NCBI GenBank assembly: GCA_016703895.1
Contig: JADJBE010000026.1
Span: 248,001 to 312,000 of the forward strand
Reading direction: 5' to 3'
DNA length: 64,000 nt
From: Pseudomonadota bacterium
Lineage (GTDB): Bacteria; Pseudomonadota; Gammaproteobacteria; Steroidobacterales; Steroidobacteraceae
Shown here piece by piece: positions 51,510 to 60,964 of the stretch. Each line of letters begins with the position of its first letter. The first letter of the stretch is position 1. A model generated the notes under the pieces. The model did not search any database, was not told where the DNA came from, and saw nothing but the letters and a program-made list of their open reading frames with translations. The translations under genes and the position numbers were made by a program.

Positions 51510-52709
51510 TCAATAACTGGAATTATCAACCGGCAGGCCCATCGCATGCTGGCCCCACATGATGCCCGTCACGTCCCACGATAGACCCAGGTGCGACGCA
51601 GCCGCATGCATATCACGAAACGAACGCTGCATGTAGTGATCGAGATAGATGCCACGGCCACCCGATGCTGCAAACAATCGATCGATTGCGGCTGTGAGTA
51701 GTTTGGTGGCAAAACCCTGGTTGCGCCGCCAGTGGATGCGCTGATCGATCGAAACTTCTGCACCGCGCTCGACGGTCGCCATGGCCTCGCGGCAATCTTG
51801 CATGATGAGCGCACGCGCGGCTTCGATTTCGGCCGCTGCCTCGGCAACGCGCAGCTGCACAACCTGTTGTTGCGCCAGCACGCCCTTGCCCCGGACCAGA
51901 TTGCGGCTGCGCGCTGCTTCCATGTACTGCTCGAGCGCGCCCTCGGCAATGCCGAGCGCTGGCGCGAGTATCGCGTAAGGATTGATCGCGATCAGTGGCA
52001 ACCGAAACAACGGCGCCTGGTTGAATTCAGCACCCGGCCCGCCGCCCTCACGTAGTGCAGCTGTTGGGGCCAGTCGATGCGCAGGCACAAAGACATCCGT
52101 GAGTTTGGCATCCCGACTACCAGTCGCCGCGAGACCCGACACATGCCATGTGTCGATGATCTCGCAGTCAGACACCGGCACCACAATGTAGGTGGCTAGT
52201 GGTGCGCCATCACCGCTGGCCGGCGGCACCCAAGTGCAAAAAACAGCCCAATCCGCAATGTCGATGCCACTGACAAAGCGCCAATGCCCCGTGACCCGAT
52301 AGCCGCCCGGGACCGGCACAGCCTTACCGTCTGGCGTGATTGACGACGTGATCAGTGCGCCGGGATTCGCATCCCACACATCCCGCTGCGCACGCTCCGG
52401 CAACTTGGCTAACAACCAGGCCCGCTCCGCCGTGACGCCATAGACCCAGGCAGTGGAGCCACAGCCGCGGCCCAATTGTGCGACCAGTTCGACGAACTCG
52501 ACCAGTCCGAGCTCATAACCACCGAAGGCCGCGGGCTTCTGAATCTCGAAGAGCTGCGCATCGAGCAGCTCGCGTATCGACTCTGCGGGAATACGGCGCG
52601 CTTCTTCCGCGGCCTGCGCTCGCTCGCGTAGTCGCGGCACCAGCCCACGGACCCGCGTCAGCAACTGCTCATATGTCGGCCGGCTCGGCAATGGTGCGGC
52701 GCTCGTCAA
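51510..52709 (-). CDS. HsaA-like flavin-dependent monooxygenase (acyl-CoA dehydrogenase fold)
   Basis: 399 residues. The pattern ESIRELLDAQLFEIQKPAAFGGYELGL, GSTAWVYGVTAERAWLLAKLPERAQRDVW, GHWRFVSGIDIADWAVF, WHVSGLAATGSRDAKLTDVFVP is the group of two-component flavin hydroxylases that includes HsaA (steroid ring A) and p-hydroxyphenylacetate hydroxylase. These need reduced flavin from a separate reductase, which is not adjacent. Substrate unknown, probably phenolic or steroid-derived. Confidence 0.8.
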   Translation of the reverse strand: MTSAAPLPSRPTYEQLLTRVRGLVPRLRERAQAAEEARRIPAESIRELLDAQLFEIQKPAAFGGYELGLVEFVELVAQLGRGCGSTAWVYGVTAERAWLLAKLPERAQRDVWDANPGALITSSITPDGKAVPVPGGYRVTGHWRFVSGIDIADWAVFCTWVPPASGDGAPLATYIVVPVSDCEIIDTWHVSGLAATGSRDAKLTDVFVPAHRLAPTAALREGGGPGAEFNQAPLFRLPLIAINPYAILAPALGIAEGALEQYMEAARSRNLVRGKGVLAQQQVVQLRVAEAAAEIEAARALIMQDCREAMATVERGAEVSIDQRIHWRRNQGFATKLLTAAIDRLFAASGGRGIYLDHYMQRSFRDMHAAASHLGLSWDVTGIMWGQHAMGLPVDNSSY

Positions 52710-52712
52710 GGC

Positions 52713-53060
52713 TCAATACTCACTATATTTCTTCGCCTGTCCGCGTACCTTGTCGGCAGGGTAACGCGCAGCATTCTTGGCAATTTTTGCAGTCGAGGCT
52801 ACCAGTAGGTCTATGCCCAGCCGATCCGCCAACCGCACCGTATACATGAATACGTCGGCCAGCTCGTCGCTCACCATCTCGCGGCGGCGCGCATCGAGCG
52901 CCACGTCCTGCTGCTCCGACGCCCACTGGAAATGCTCCATGAGTTCAGCGGACTCAATGGAGATTGCCATCGCCAGGTTCTTGGCGCTGTGGAACTGGTC
53001 CCAGTCGCGCTCGGCCGCAAAAGCGCGCAGCGCGGTCTTGAGATCGTCGAGACTCTGCAT
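52713..53060 (-). CDS. MazG-like nucleotide pyrophosphohydrolase (dCTPase type)
   Basis: 115 residues from ATG 53060. All-alpha NTP pyrophosphatase with ISIESAELMEHFQW (ExxE) and SDELADVFMYTVRLADRLGID (ExxD). WDQFHSAKNLAMA is as in DCTPP1/RS21-C6. It hydrolyses non-canonical dNTPs. It lies 3 bases upstream of the HsaA-like gene, so it heads that operon. Confidence 0.9.
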   Translation of the reverse strand: MQSLDDLKTALRAFAAERDWDQFHSAKNLAMAISIESAELMEHFQWASEQQDVALDARRREMVSDELADVFMYTVRLADRLGIDLLVASTAKIAKNAARYPADKVRGQAKKYSEY

Positions 53061-53159
53061 GGCGGCAACTCCGGGTTGGCCCACAATGGGCACTGATGAT
53101 TGTCGCCCCGATCGAGACGGCGTAAAAGCTCTAATCGCTCTTTGCTGGGGAGACCACCG

Positions 53160-54251
53160 ATGCCGATTGCAATCAGCCGCCGCGCACTACTGGGCACGGC
53201 CGCAGCAGCCTGGGCCGCCGCCGGAACACCCCGGGTACAGGGCGCGACGCCCAAGAAACGCGTGGCCCGACTCTCGGCCAATGAGAACCCCTATGGTCCA
53301 GGACCCAAAGCACGGGCCGCCATTCAGGCAGCGGTCGCGGAATCCTGCCGCTACAGCATCGGCAGCTACACCCAGCTGCTGGACGCGCTGGCCCGACACG
53401 AGAACGTCGCCCGCGAGAACATCGTGCTCGGCGCAGGCTCTGGCGAGCTGCTGCATATGCTGGCACTCGAATATGTCGGCCGCGGCGAACTTGTCACTGC
53501 CTGGCCAACCTTCAACCAGATCACTGCCTACGCCGAGAAACTCGGCGCCAGCGTGAAGCGTGTACCGCTAGATGCCGCCATGCGCCATGATCTGCCAGCG
53601 ATGGCTCAAGCCACGACCGGCAACACCGGGCTGGTCTATGTCTGCAATCCTAACAACCCGACCGGAACGGCAGTTGATGGTAGCCGCCTGCATGACTTCT
53701 GCCGCGCTGTGGCGCAGCAAGCCTTGGTCGTTGTCGATGAAGCCTATCTCGAATTGGTGGAACCGGGCGCCACGGCAAGCATGGTCGATCTGGCGCGCGC
53801 CGGTGAGAACGTCATCGTGCTAAGGACTTTCTCCAAGATTCATGGCCTTGCCGGACTGCGGATCGGTTACGGCATCGGTGAGGCCAACAACATGGCGCGT
53901 TTGCGACGCATGCAGATGACGTTTCCCAATACTATCGGCCTGGAGGCAGCGCTCGCCAGCCTCAACGACGCCGAATTCTTGGCACAGACCAAGCGCGCGC
54001 TGAGCATCGATCGGCGCCGCATGGTCGAGGTTTGCCGCGCACTGGGACTTGACTGCACCGACTCTCAGGGCAACTTCATATTCGTCAACACAGGCATGCC
54101 TGCCAGCCAATTCCGCGAACGCATGCTTGCACACAGCATCGAAGTCGGTCGGAATTTTGAGCCCTACTCCAACTGGTGCCGTGTCAGTGTGGGCACGCGA
54201 GCCGAGACAGACCAGTTTCTGGCGGCGCTGCCGCGCGTTGCCGCAGCGTAG
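53160..54251 (+). CDS. Tat-exported HisC-like aminotransferase
   Basis: 363 residues from ATG 53160, with GGGGAGA upstream. The N-terminus is a twin-arginine signal (AISRRALLGTAAAAWAAAGTPRVQGA). The fold I aminotransferase core has LSANENPYGPGPKA, NPNNPTGTAVD, VVVDEAYLEL and the PLP Lys in RTFSKIHGLAGLRIGYGI. Histidinol-phosphate aminotransferase is the closest named member, but biosynthetic HisC is cytoplasmic. Export as a folded PLP holoenzyme suggests a periplasmic role in amino-acid or peptide turnover, probably with the S9 peptidase 62 bases downstream. Confidence 0.85.
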   Translation: MPIAISRRALLGTAAAAWAAAGTPRVQGATPKKRVARLSANENPYGPGPKARAAIQAAVAESCRYSIGSYTQLLDALARHENVARENIVLGAGSGELLHMLALEYVGRGELVTAWPTFNQITAYAEKLGASVKRVPLDAAMRHDLPAMAQATTGNTGLVYVCNPNNPTGTAVDGSRLHDFCRAVAQQALVVVDEAYLELVEPGATASMVDLARAGENVIVLRTFSKIHGLAGLRIGYGIGEANNMARLRRMQMTFPNTIGLEAALASLNDAEFLAQTKRALSIDRRRMVEVCRALGLDCTDSQGNFIFVNTGMPASQFRERMLAHSIEVGRNFEPYSNWCRVSVGTRAETDQFLAALPRVAAA

Positions 54252-54313
54252 TATCCGAGGCACAATCGCTCTCATCAGCGCGGCCGCGCGGACTTATTCA
54301 GCAGGACTTGACT

Positions 54314-56344
54314 ATGGATAGGATCTTTTTTTTCGCTCTAGTAGCATTGTTCGCTCAGCCCAGTAGCTATGCGCAAACCAAGGTGCCGCTAACAATCGAA
54401 GCTACCTGGAACATGCCGAGGCTGGGCGAACCGTCGCTGTCACCCGACGGACGCCTCGCCGTCGTGCCGGTGTCCACGGCGGACATGAAGGAGAATAAGA
54501 TCGCCACAGATCTCTGGCTGGTACCCACGACTGCCGGCCCCGCCCGCCAACTAACCAGCGACAAAGCCAACGACACGAGCCCGCAATTCAGTCCGGACGG
54601 GCGTTTCATCGCCTTTGTGTCAAAGCGCGGCCAGGACAAGGAAGCGCAAATCTATGTGATTCCGGTAGATGGTGGCGAAGCGCGCCGGGTAACCAATGTG
54701 CCGGCCGGGGCTGGTGCACCGAAGTGGTTCCCCGATAGCAAGCGGCTCGCGTTCGTTACGGAGATCTGGCTGGACCTGGTCAAATGGGATGATCAGGGCA
54801 AGCGCATGCAAGAGCGTGCCGAGTCGAAGATGAGCGGCCGCGTGTGGGATCGGGCGCCGATCGCTTACTGGGATCATCTGCTGAATGATCGAGAGCCACA
54901 CTTGTTTTCGATCGATCTTGACGGCGGCGAACCGCTCGCGATCACACGACTGTCGGGGTTCTATCTCTCCAAGCAGGACTACGACAGTTCTTCCTATGAC
55001 ATCTCCCCGGACGGCGAAGAAATCGCGTTCGCGTCCGATACGCATCGCACCGGCACGATGCCCAACGAGGACATCATCACGATTGCCAGCTGCGGCTGCA
55101 AACCACCGCGCAATATTACCGACACTAACAAGGGAGATGACACCGCGCCCAGCTACAGTCCCGATGGCAGCTACCTGGCGTATGGTGCGAAACAGATCCC
55201 CGGTTTCTATGCCGACCGCACTCGTCTTATGTTGTTCGACCGCGGTTCGCAAACCCGCCGTGAGCTCTTTGGTGAATGGGACCGTTCGGCAAGCAATATG
55301 GTCTGGGCGAGCAACTCGCGCACACTCTATGGCGCGATCGACGATGCGGCGACCCAGCGTATTTATCGATTTGACATCAGTGCACCGAAGCCGGTAGCGA
55401 TCACCAAGCGTTCGAGCTTCTCCGGCATCTCCATCTCGGGCAGCACACTGCTGGCGCTGCGCCAGAGCTTCTCGGAGCCCCCAACGCTGGTAACCGTGTC
55501 GTTGCGCAACGGCGACGCAACGCCACTCACGTCGTTCAATGATGCGGCGGTGGCCAGCATCGACTGGGGACGAGTCGAGACCGTCACTTACCAGGGCGCG
55601 CGCAACGACGACGTACAAATGTGGGTGGTCTACCCACCGGGCTTCGACGCAACCAAGAAGTATCCCGTCTACATGCTGCTGCATGGCGGACCACACAACG
55701 GCATCACGGACGCAACCCAATGGCGCTGGAACGCACAAGTGTTTGCCGCATGGGGATACATCGTTACCTGGCATAACTTCCATGGCTCGAGCGGCTTCGG
55801 GCAGGCGTTCACGGATTCGATCAATCCAGACCGAATTTCCTTGCCCTATGAAGACACGATCAAGGCCGCTGCGTGGCTCAAGAACAAGCCCTACGTGGAT
55901 AGTGAGCGCATGGTGGCGGGCGGCGGCAGCTACGGCGGCTTTCTTGCCGCCACCTTGTTAGGCCGTGAGCATCCCTTCAAGGCACTTGTCGCACACGCAG
56001 CGGTGTACAACAGCTTCACTCAGATTGGCGCCGACTACGGGGCGGAACCTGAGCGTTTTTTCGAGTTCTGGGATAAACCCGAGGAGTTCGCCCGCTACTC
56101 ACCACATACTTCAGCCGGTAATTTCAATACACCTACACTCGTCATCCATGGTCAGCTGGATCAGCGTGTACCGGTCAATCACGGCGTCGAACTATTCAAC
56201 ACGCTGCAAAAACGTGGTGTACCCTCGCAATTCGTGTACTTTCCTGATGAGAACCACTGGGTGTTGAAGCCACAGAATTCCGTGTTCTGGTATCAGACCA
56301 AGAAGGACTGGCTTGCGGAGTACGCACCACCGGGACCACGCTAG
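54314..56344 (+). CDS. Exported S9 family prolyl oligopeptidase-like peptidase
   Basis: 676 residues from ATG 54314. A Sec signal ends near SYAQ. Residues about 30-420 form a beta-propeller with repeated SPDG motifs. The alpha/beta-hydrolase domain at the C-terminus has GGGSYGGF with Ser539, Asp in GQLDQRVPV and His in DENHWV. This is the dipeptidyl or acylaminoacyl peptidase group, which cleaves short peptides in the periplasm. Confidence 0.92.
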   Translation: MDRIFFFALVALFAQPSSYAQTKVPLTIEATWNMPRLGEPSLSPDGRLAVVPVSTADMKENKIATDLWLVPTTAGPARQLTSDKANDTSPQFSPDGRFIAFVSKRGQDKEAQIYVIPVDGGEARRVTNVPAGAGAPKWFPDSKRLAFVTEIWLDLVKWDDQGKRMQERAESKMSGRVWDRAPIAYWDHLLNDREPHLFSIDLDGGEPLAITRLSGFYLSKQDYDSSSYDISPDGEEIAFASDTHRTGTMPNEDIITIASCGCKPPRNITDTNKGDDTAPSYSPDGSYLAYGAKQIPGFYADRTRLMLFDRGSQTRRELFGEWDRSASNMVWASNSRTLYGAIDDAATQRIYRFDISAPKPVAITKRSSFSGISISGSTLLALRQSFSEPPTLVTVSLRNGDATPLTSFNDAAVASIDWGRVETVTYQGARNDDVQMWVVYPPGFDATKKYPVYMLLHGGPHNGITDATQWRWNAQVFAAWGYIVTWHNFHGSSGFGQAFTDSINPDRISLPYEDTIKAAAWLKNKPYVDSERMVAGGGSYGGFLAATLLGREHPFKALVAHAAVYNSFTQIGADYGAEPERFFEFWDKPEEFARYSPHTSAGNFNTPTLVIHGQLDQRVPVNHGVELFNTLQKRGVPSQFVYFPDENHWVLKPQNSVFWYQTKKDWLAEYAPPGPR

Positions 56345-56358
56345 CGCGGAGGTGCACT

Positions 56359-57489
56359 ATGCAACGTCGTGACGTACTGCGATCGATCGCCGCCGGCACG
56401 TTGATGACCACCGCCGCGAACTGGGCAGGTAGTACCGAACGCGAAGGCGAGCCGCTCAAGATTCTGATGCTGGGTGGTACACGCTTCATTGGCATTCACA
56501 TGACCGAGCTCGCGCTGGCGCGTGGTCACGAGGTCACTTTCTTCAATCGAGGCCGCACGGGGAACGAATTGTTTCCCGATATCGAGCGGATCGCCGGCGA
56601 CCGGAACGGCGAGCTCGACGGCCTGCGGAACCGGCGTTGGGATGCAGTTATCGACAATTCCGGCTACGTACCGCGGCTGGTCCGCCTGTCAGCCGAGCTG
56701 TTAGCACCAATGGTGCGCCAGTATGTCTTCGTTTCGTCGGTGTCAGTCTATCCGGACTTCAGTGCGCCGCGCGACGAGGAGTCGGCGGTTGGTACACTCG
56801 ACAACGAGGCTGTCGAAGAAGTCGACGCGGAAACGTACGGACCACTCAAGGCGCTATCTGAGCAGGCGGCGGCGCGCGCGATGCCGGGCCGCACCACCGT
56901 CCTGCGCCCAGGGCTGATCGTCGGTCCACATGACAACACGGATCGGTTCACCTACTGGCCCGCTCGCGCGGCCGCCGGCGGTGAGTTTGTCGCACCCGGC
57001 TCGCCGCGGGATCCGATTCAATGCATCGATGCGCGCGATCTGGCGCGGTTCGCCCTGGATTGCATCGAGCAGAAATACGTCGGCACTTACAATGTGACTT
57101 CGCCTCCCGGGCGCTTTTCGATGGGTGCCCTCGTATCCGCCTCGATCTCGGCTGCAGTTGCCTTTGCAAAACCCGAAGTAGACCCTGCCCCGATGTGGAT
57201 GCCTGCCGATTTTCTGGCAAGCCAAGGTGTGCAAGCCTGGAGCGACATGCCGGTGTGGTTGCCCGCCGAAGGTAGTCAACTCGCGTTCGCCGCGACGCGA
57301 GTTGATCGCGCGCTGCAGGCCGGACTCAGTGTTCGTGCGCTGCAAAGCACGGTGGACGACACGCTGACCTGGCATCTGGGACGTCCCGACACGGAGCGCG
57401 CATCGCTCAAGACCGGTCTGGCACGGGACAAGGAAGCACGCGTTTTGGCTGCCTGGCATGCACGCACAGATGAGCCAGCGACTAGTTAG
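56359..57489 (+). CDS. Tat-signal NAD-dependent epimerase/dehydratase family protein
   Basis: 376 residues. The N-terminus MQRRDVLRSIAAGTLMTTAANWAGS is a Tat signal. The extended SDR fold follows: LGGTRFIGIHMTELALARGHEVTFFNRG and YVFVSSVSVYPDF, with the catalytic Tyr-Lys in TYGPLKALSE. The FNRGRTGNELFPDIERIAGDR pattern is close to the CSP41/isoflavone reductase-like group. It is 15 bases downstream of the S9 gene. Export of an NAD-binding enzyme needs folding before translocation, which Tat allows. Confidence 0.85.
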   Translation: MQRRDVLRSIAAGTLMTTAANWAGSTEREGEPLKILMLGGTRFIGIHMTELALARGHEVTFFNRGRTGNELFPDIERIAGDRNGELDGLRNRRWDAVIDNSGYVPRLVRLSAELLAPMVRQYVFVSSVSVYPDFSAPRDEESAVGTLDNEAVEEVDAETYGPLKALSEQAAARAMPGRTTVLRPGLIVGPHDNTDRFTYWPARAAAGGEFVAPGSPRDPIQCIDARDLARFALDCIEQKYVGTYNVTSPPGRFSMGALVSASISAAVAFAKPEVDPAPMWMPADFLASQGVQAWSDMPVWLPAEGSQLAFAATRVDRALQAGLSVRALQSTVDDTLTWHLGRPDTERASLKTGLARDKEARVLAAWHARTDEPATS

Positions 57490-58903
57490 TCACTTTGCCG
57501 GGCTTACGACGTTCTTTCCGCGAGGTCGGTGCTTGAGCCTTAGATCCAACGGCTCGCTGCGGCACGAACGCCACTTGATTGCGCCCACCGTTCTTGGCGG
57601 CATAGAGTGCTTCGTCCGCCCGCACGAGTATGCTCTTGGCGTCATCTCTTGTTTGCAGGAGCGCGACACCTATACTCACGGTGACCTGGCGCAATGGCCA
57701 TGGAGCGCTCTCCATGGCGGCTCGGCAGCGCTCGGCGATCGCGAGCGCTTCGCGACGTCCGGCAGATCCCATGATGATGCCGAACTCCTCACCGCCCAAC
57801 CTAGCGACCTGGTCGACGTCACGTAGTTGCTTTTCCAGCACACGCGCGGTAATGCGCAGCGCGTCATCGCCTGCAGCATGGCCGAAGCGATCGTTGTACG
57901 GCTTGAATGCGTCAAGGTCCAGCAACAGCACCGCCGCCTTCCGGTTCTTTACGGCACGGCTCAATTCGTCCGTCAGCCGCCGGTCAAACGCGCGCCGATT
58001 GGGCAGACTGGTCAAAGAGTCGGTCAGCGACTCCAGCTTTAGGCGTGAGTTGTGAGCCTCTAGCTGCTGCTGATAACGACGCGTATCGGAGATGTCGTGC
58101 GCGACGATGAAGCCCCCGTCGAGCTTGCTATTTTCACCCAGCAGCGGCCTGCCAGCGAAACTCAACCAGTGTTCGTCGCGACGTGCGCGACGCAGCATGA
58201 CCTCGACGTCATCGCAGATTTCGCCACGGGCGGCACGCAACAACGGCCAATCGTTGAGCGGAAACGGCGTCTTGCCATCAGTGCCGTACGCGTCGAGCTC
58301 GCGCACCCATGTATGCAGATCGCAATCGACCAGTTCCCGATCGAAGAGCTGCGCCGCGGCCGGGTTGGCAAGGATGATTTTTCCGGTCCCGTCAGCGACG
58401 ACCACTGCCTCGGCCATGCTCGCCATGATCGATTGCATGAGAGTTCTTTCACGCAAGATTTCGCGCTCTGCGCGGCGGCGACGGCTGATGTCACGCACGA
58501 TGACCAGCACTTCATCCTGTGGGAGCGCACGGAGTCGGGCTTCATACCAGCGATTCTGCGAGCCTAAATCCAGCGAGTATTCGATCGTGATCGTTTCGCG
58601 GCCTCGACGCACCTGTTCGATCGCGGCTTCGAATTGCTTGGCAGCGAATTTGTCGAGAATATCTTGTGGACGCTTGCCTATGAGCAACTCAGGCGGCAGC
58701 GGCGTCTCGGCGCCCACATGAAAGCGCCTAGCAATGCTATCCGCGTCGAGCCAAAGATATAGTTCGGCGTGCGTCTCGAGCACAGCAGCCAAATCGCGAC
58801 TGTTGGCTGCATCCGGCGCCAGTTCCGAGTTCGCTGGCGACAGCAACCGAATTGCGGCGAGAACCGTTTCGAGTCGTGCGGCATCCGTTACGCTGCGGCT
58901 CAT
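57482..58903 (-). CDS. PAS-PAS-GGDEF diguanylate cyclase
   Basis: 473 residues. Two PAS domains (about 45-145 and 150-285, each followed by a PAC-like DISRRRRAER or DISDTRRYQQ segment) precede a GGDEF domain (about 295-455). The active signature is RLGGEEFGIIMG. The I-site RxxD (RDVD) sits exactly five residues upstream, so product inhibition is expected. It has no membrane segment. It synthesises c-di-GMP and is the only intact cyclase in the window. The stop overlaps the epimerase gene by 8 bases. Confidence 0.92.
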   Translation of the reverse strand: MSRSVTDAARLETVLAAIRLLSPANSELAPDAANSRDLAAVLETHAELYLWLDADSIARRFHVGAETPLPPELLIGKRPQDILDKFAAKQFEAAIEQVRRGRETITIEYSLDLGSQNRWYEARLRALPQDEVLVIVRDISRRRRAEREILRERTLMQSIMASMAEAVVVADGTGKIILANPAAAQLFDRELVDCDLHTWVRELDAYGTDGKTPFPLNDWPLLRAARGEICDDVEVMLRRARRDEHWLSFAGRPLLGENSKLDGGFIVAHDISDTRRYQQQLEAHNSRLKLESLTDSLTSLPNRRAFDRRLTDELSRAVKNRKAAVLLLDLDAFKPYNDRFGHAAGDDALRITARVLEKQLRDVDQVARLGGEEFGIIMGSAGRREALAIAERCRAAMESAPWPLRQVTVSIGVALLQTRDDAKSILVRADEALYAAKNGGRNQVAFVPQRAVGSKAQAPTSRKERRKPGKVTN

Positions 58904-59006
58904 GTCAGTTTGGTCAACACGATAAGATATTGCGAGTATAAGTCGACTTCATAGCAGCGACAGCATTTGGGAGGAAATATCGGCCGGCATCGCATCAAGC
59001 AACCCG

Positions 59007-60169
59007 ATGGCACAACCAGCTTGTCCGAGGAGCTATCGCGGCGCGGCTCTCGGTGCGGCAGGCCTCGCGCTCAGCTCGGTCAACACACATGCTGCCATGG
59101 TCAAAGGCGCTGCGAAGGTCAATATTCGTCAGGACGGTCGTTATGACACCGTGCCTCTAACGCAGGAAACCGTGCGTTTGCACGTGATGCAGACTCGCGT
59201 GCAACCTGTCGACGCCAGCAGTGCAAAGTCTGCCGAAGCAGGCCGCAAGGCCAACGTCGAACACATGCTGAAGCTGCTGCAGAATGCGCAGGAATGGACT
59301 CCGCCCGGCGACATCGTCTTCTTTCACGAGTTTCCGATTACCGGCTTCAAGTTTGACTGGTCGCGCAATGACATAGACCGCATTGCCATCGATCTGCCCG
59401 GCCCGGAATCCGCCACGATATCGGTCGCAGCAAAGAAGTACGGCTGTTATGTCGTGTTCGGGTCGTACGCGGGTGATTCGGACTGGCCAGGCCATGTGCT
59501 ATCGATCACGACAGTCATGGGCCCGGACGGTTCGATCGTCGACAAGCACTGGAAGGCGCGCAATATCATGGGTTTGTTTCGAATCGGCCGCCAACCGATC
59601 GAGTTGATGACCACGACCATCTACAACGTCCTGGATCGCTACATCGAGATGTATGGCGCGGATGCAGTGATACCCGTGACACGCACACCCTACGGCAATA
59701 TCTGCACGTCGTCGGTACAACGTGAGCCCGAGCTGTTCCGCGCGATGACCATGAAGGGTGCGGAGATCCTGTTGCGCACGGCACGGCAACCGGCGGCTTC
59801 ACGCCAGCGGATATCGAGATGTGTGCAACTTACAACCGCGTCTACACGGCGGTTTGCAACAACGCCGTCAGCCCGGGCAACCAGTTCTTTGAAGACGCGG
59901 GCAGCGGTGGCAGCGCGATCTATGATGAGTTTGGTCGAGCGATTGCCAGCGCACGCAGCGAACACGAGCAATTGGTTTCGGCGGTGATTCCCATCAAGCA
60001 GTATCGGGCCACTCACCGGCTGCCGGAATTCGCTTGGGAGCTCTATCGACCCGTCTATGAGCAGTACGTGCCGCGCTACCCGCCGTCTAACTTCTCGAAG
60101 GTGGGCCTGCCGGAAGATCTGCAGGACGCGCATCGACAACTCAGCGATCCTGCCAACGTCAATTGGTAG
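59007..60169 (+). pseudogene. Nitrilase-superfamily protein, exported, single frameshift
   Basis: The N-terminus RGAALGAAGLALSSVNTHAAM looks like a Tat-type signal h-region. The body has DIVFFHEFPITGFKF (catalytic Glu), GSIVDKHWKARNIMG (Lys region) and TPYGNICTSSVQREPELFRAMTMKGAEILLRT. The canonical nucleophile spacing before PE falls on Ser; a Cys lies two residues earlier. The frame shifts at about 59779 (one base, probably a C, missing). The C-terminus continues as GGFTPADIEMCATYNRVYTAVCNN to SDPANVNW at 60169, about 387 residues in total. Paralogue of the protein at 42321-43373. Confidence 0.78.
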
Positions 60170-60182
60170 GCGACGAAGCCGC

Positions 60183-60905
60183 CTACCAAGGCAGCTCACT
60201 GCCGTCGTACATGTAAAAGCGTCCCGCCTTTTCAAGCGCGAGAGCCGCAATGACTTTGCGCATCCCGGTGACGCTAGCCACAGCATCGATGTCGGCACGC
60301 TCGCCGCCCATGTCTGTGCGCGCCCAACCGGGGTGCAGTGGAACCGCACAGATACCGTGGCTGCGCGCAAGATCTATGCCCATCGAGTGCATGATTGCGT
60401 TGAGCGCCGCTTTACTCGCGCGATAGGCGTACAACCCACCGACATTGTTCTTGGCGATGGAGCCGACAATACTGGATATCGACACGATCTTCTTCTGATC
60501 ACTGCGCGCCACATGCTCGACAAAGGCCTCGGCCATTTTCATCGGCGCGAAGGTATTGATTCGAAACGTCTGCGCCCAGTCGGTGAAATCCGCAGCGCCA
60601 AACTTGCCCGCTTCCAAGCCAACCGTCGCAAAGCTCTGCGCGCCCATGGTGCCGGCGTTGTTGAGCAGCACATCGATAGCGCGACCGCGCAGCGCTGCCG
60701 CGAGTCCGTCGACCGCTGCAAAATCGGTAACGTCAAGCGCATGGATCTCGACGCGCTCGGTCTGCGCGGCCGCAAGTTTCTGCAGTTCCGTCGCTGCCGC
60801 AGGTTTGCGCGCGCACGCGATGACATGCCAACCGTCGTCACGGTACTGACGTACCAACTCAAGTCCCAATCCACGGTTGGCACCGGTCACCAAAACGGTC
60901 GGCAT
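60183..60905 (-). CDS. Short-chain dehydrogenase/reductase (C-factor-like)
   Basis: 240 residues. VTGANRGLGLELVRQYRDDG is the NAD(P) site, NNAG the structural motif, SSIVGSI holds the catalytic Ser, and YRASKAALN the Tyr-Lys pair. The VLVTGANRGLGLE start and HPGWARTDMGG place it near the C-factor/carbonyl reductase group. Convergent with the nitrilase-like gene and divergent from the MDR gene. Confidence 0.9.
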   Translation of the reverse strand: MPTVLVTGANRGLGLELVRQYRDDGWHVIACARKPAAATELQKLAAAQTERVEIHALDVTDFAAVDGLAAALRGRAIDVLLNNAGTMGAQSFATVGLEAGKFGAADFTDWAQTFRINTFAPMKMAEAFVEHVARSDQKKIVSISSIVGSIAKNNVGGLYAYRASKAALNAIMHSMGIDLARSHGICAVPLHPGWARTDMGGERADIDAVASVTGMRKVIAALALEKAGRFYMYDGSELPW

Positions 60906-60964
60906 TGCAGCGTCTCCTCGCGTAAGATTTACGGCTCAATTGTACGTGTCGTTGAAGTTCTTGC

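Noticed and set aside
54620..55783. Long minus-strand open frame (387 codons) opposite the S9 peptidase
   Set aside because: It is a GC-skew shadow of the S9 gene: no ribosome site, no recognisable domain, and the plus strand carries clear propeller repeats.
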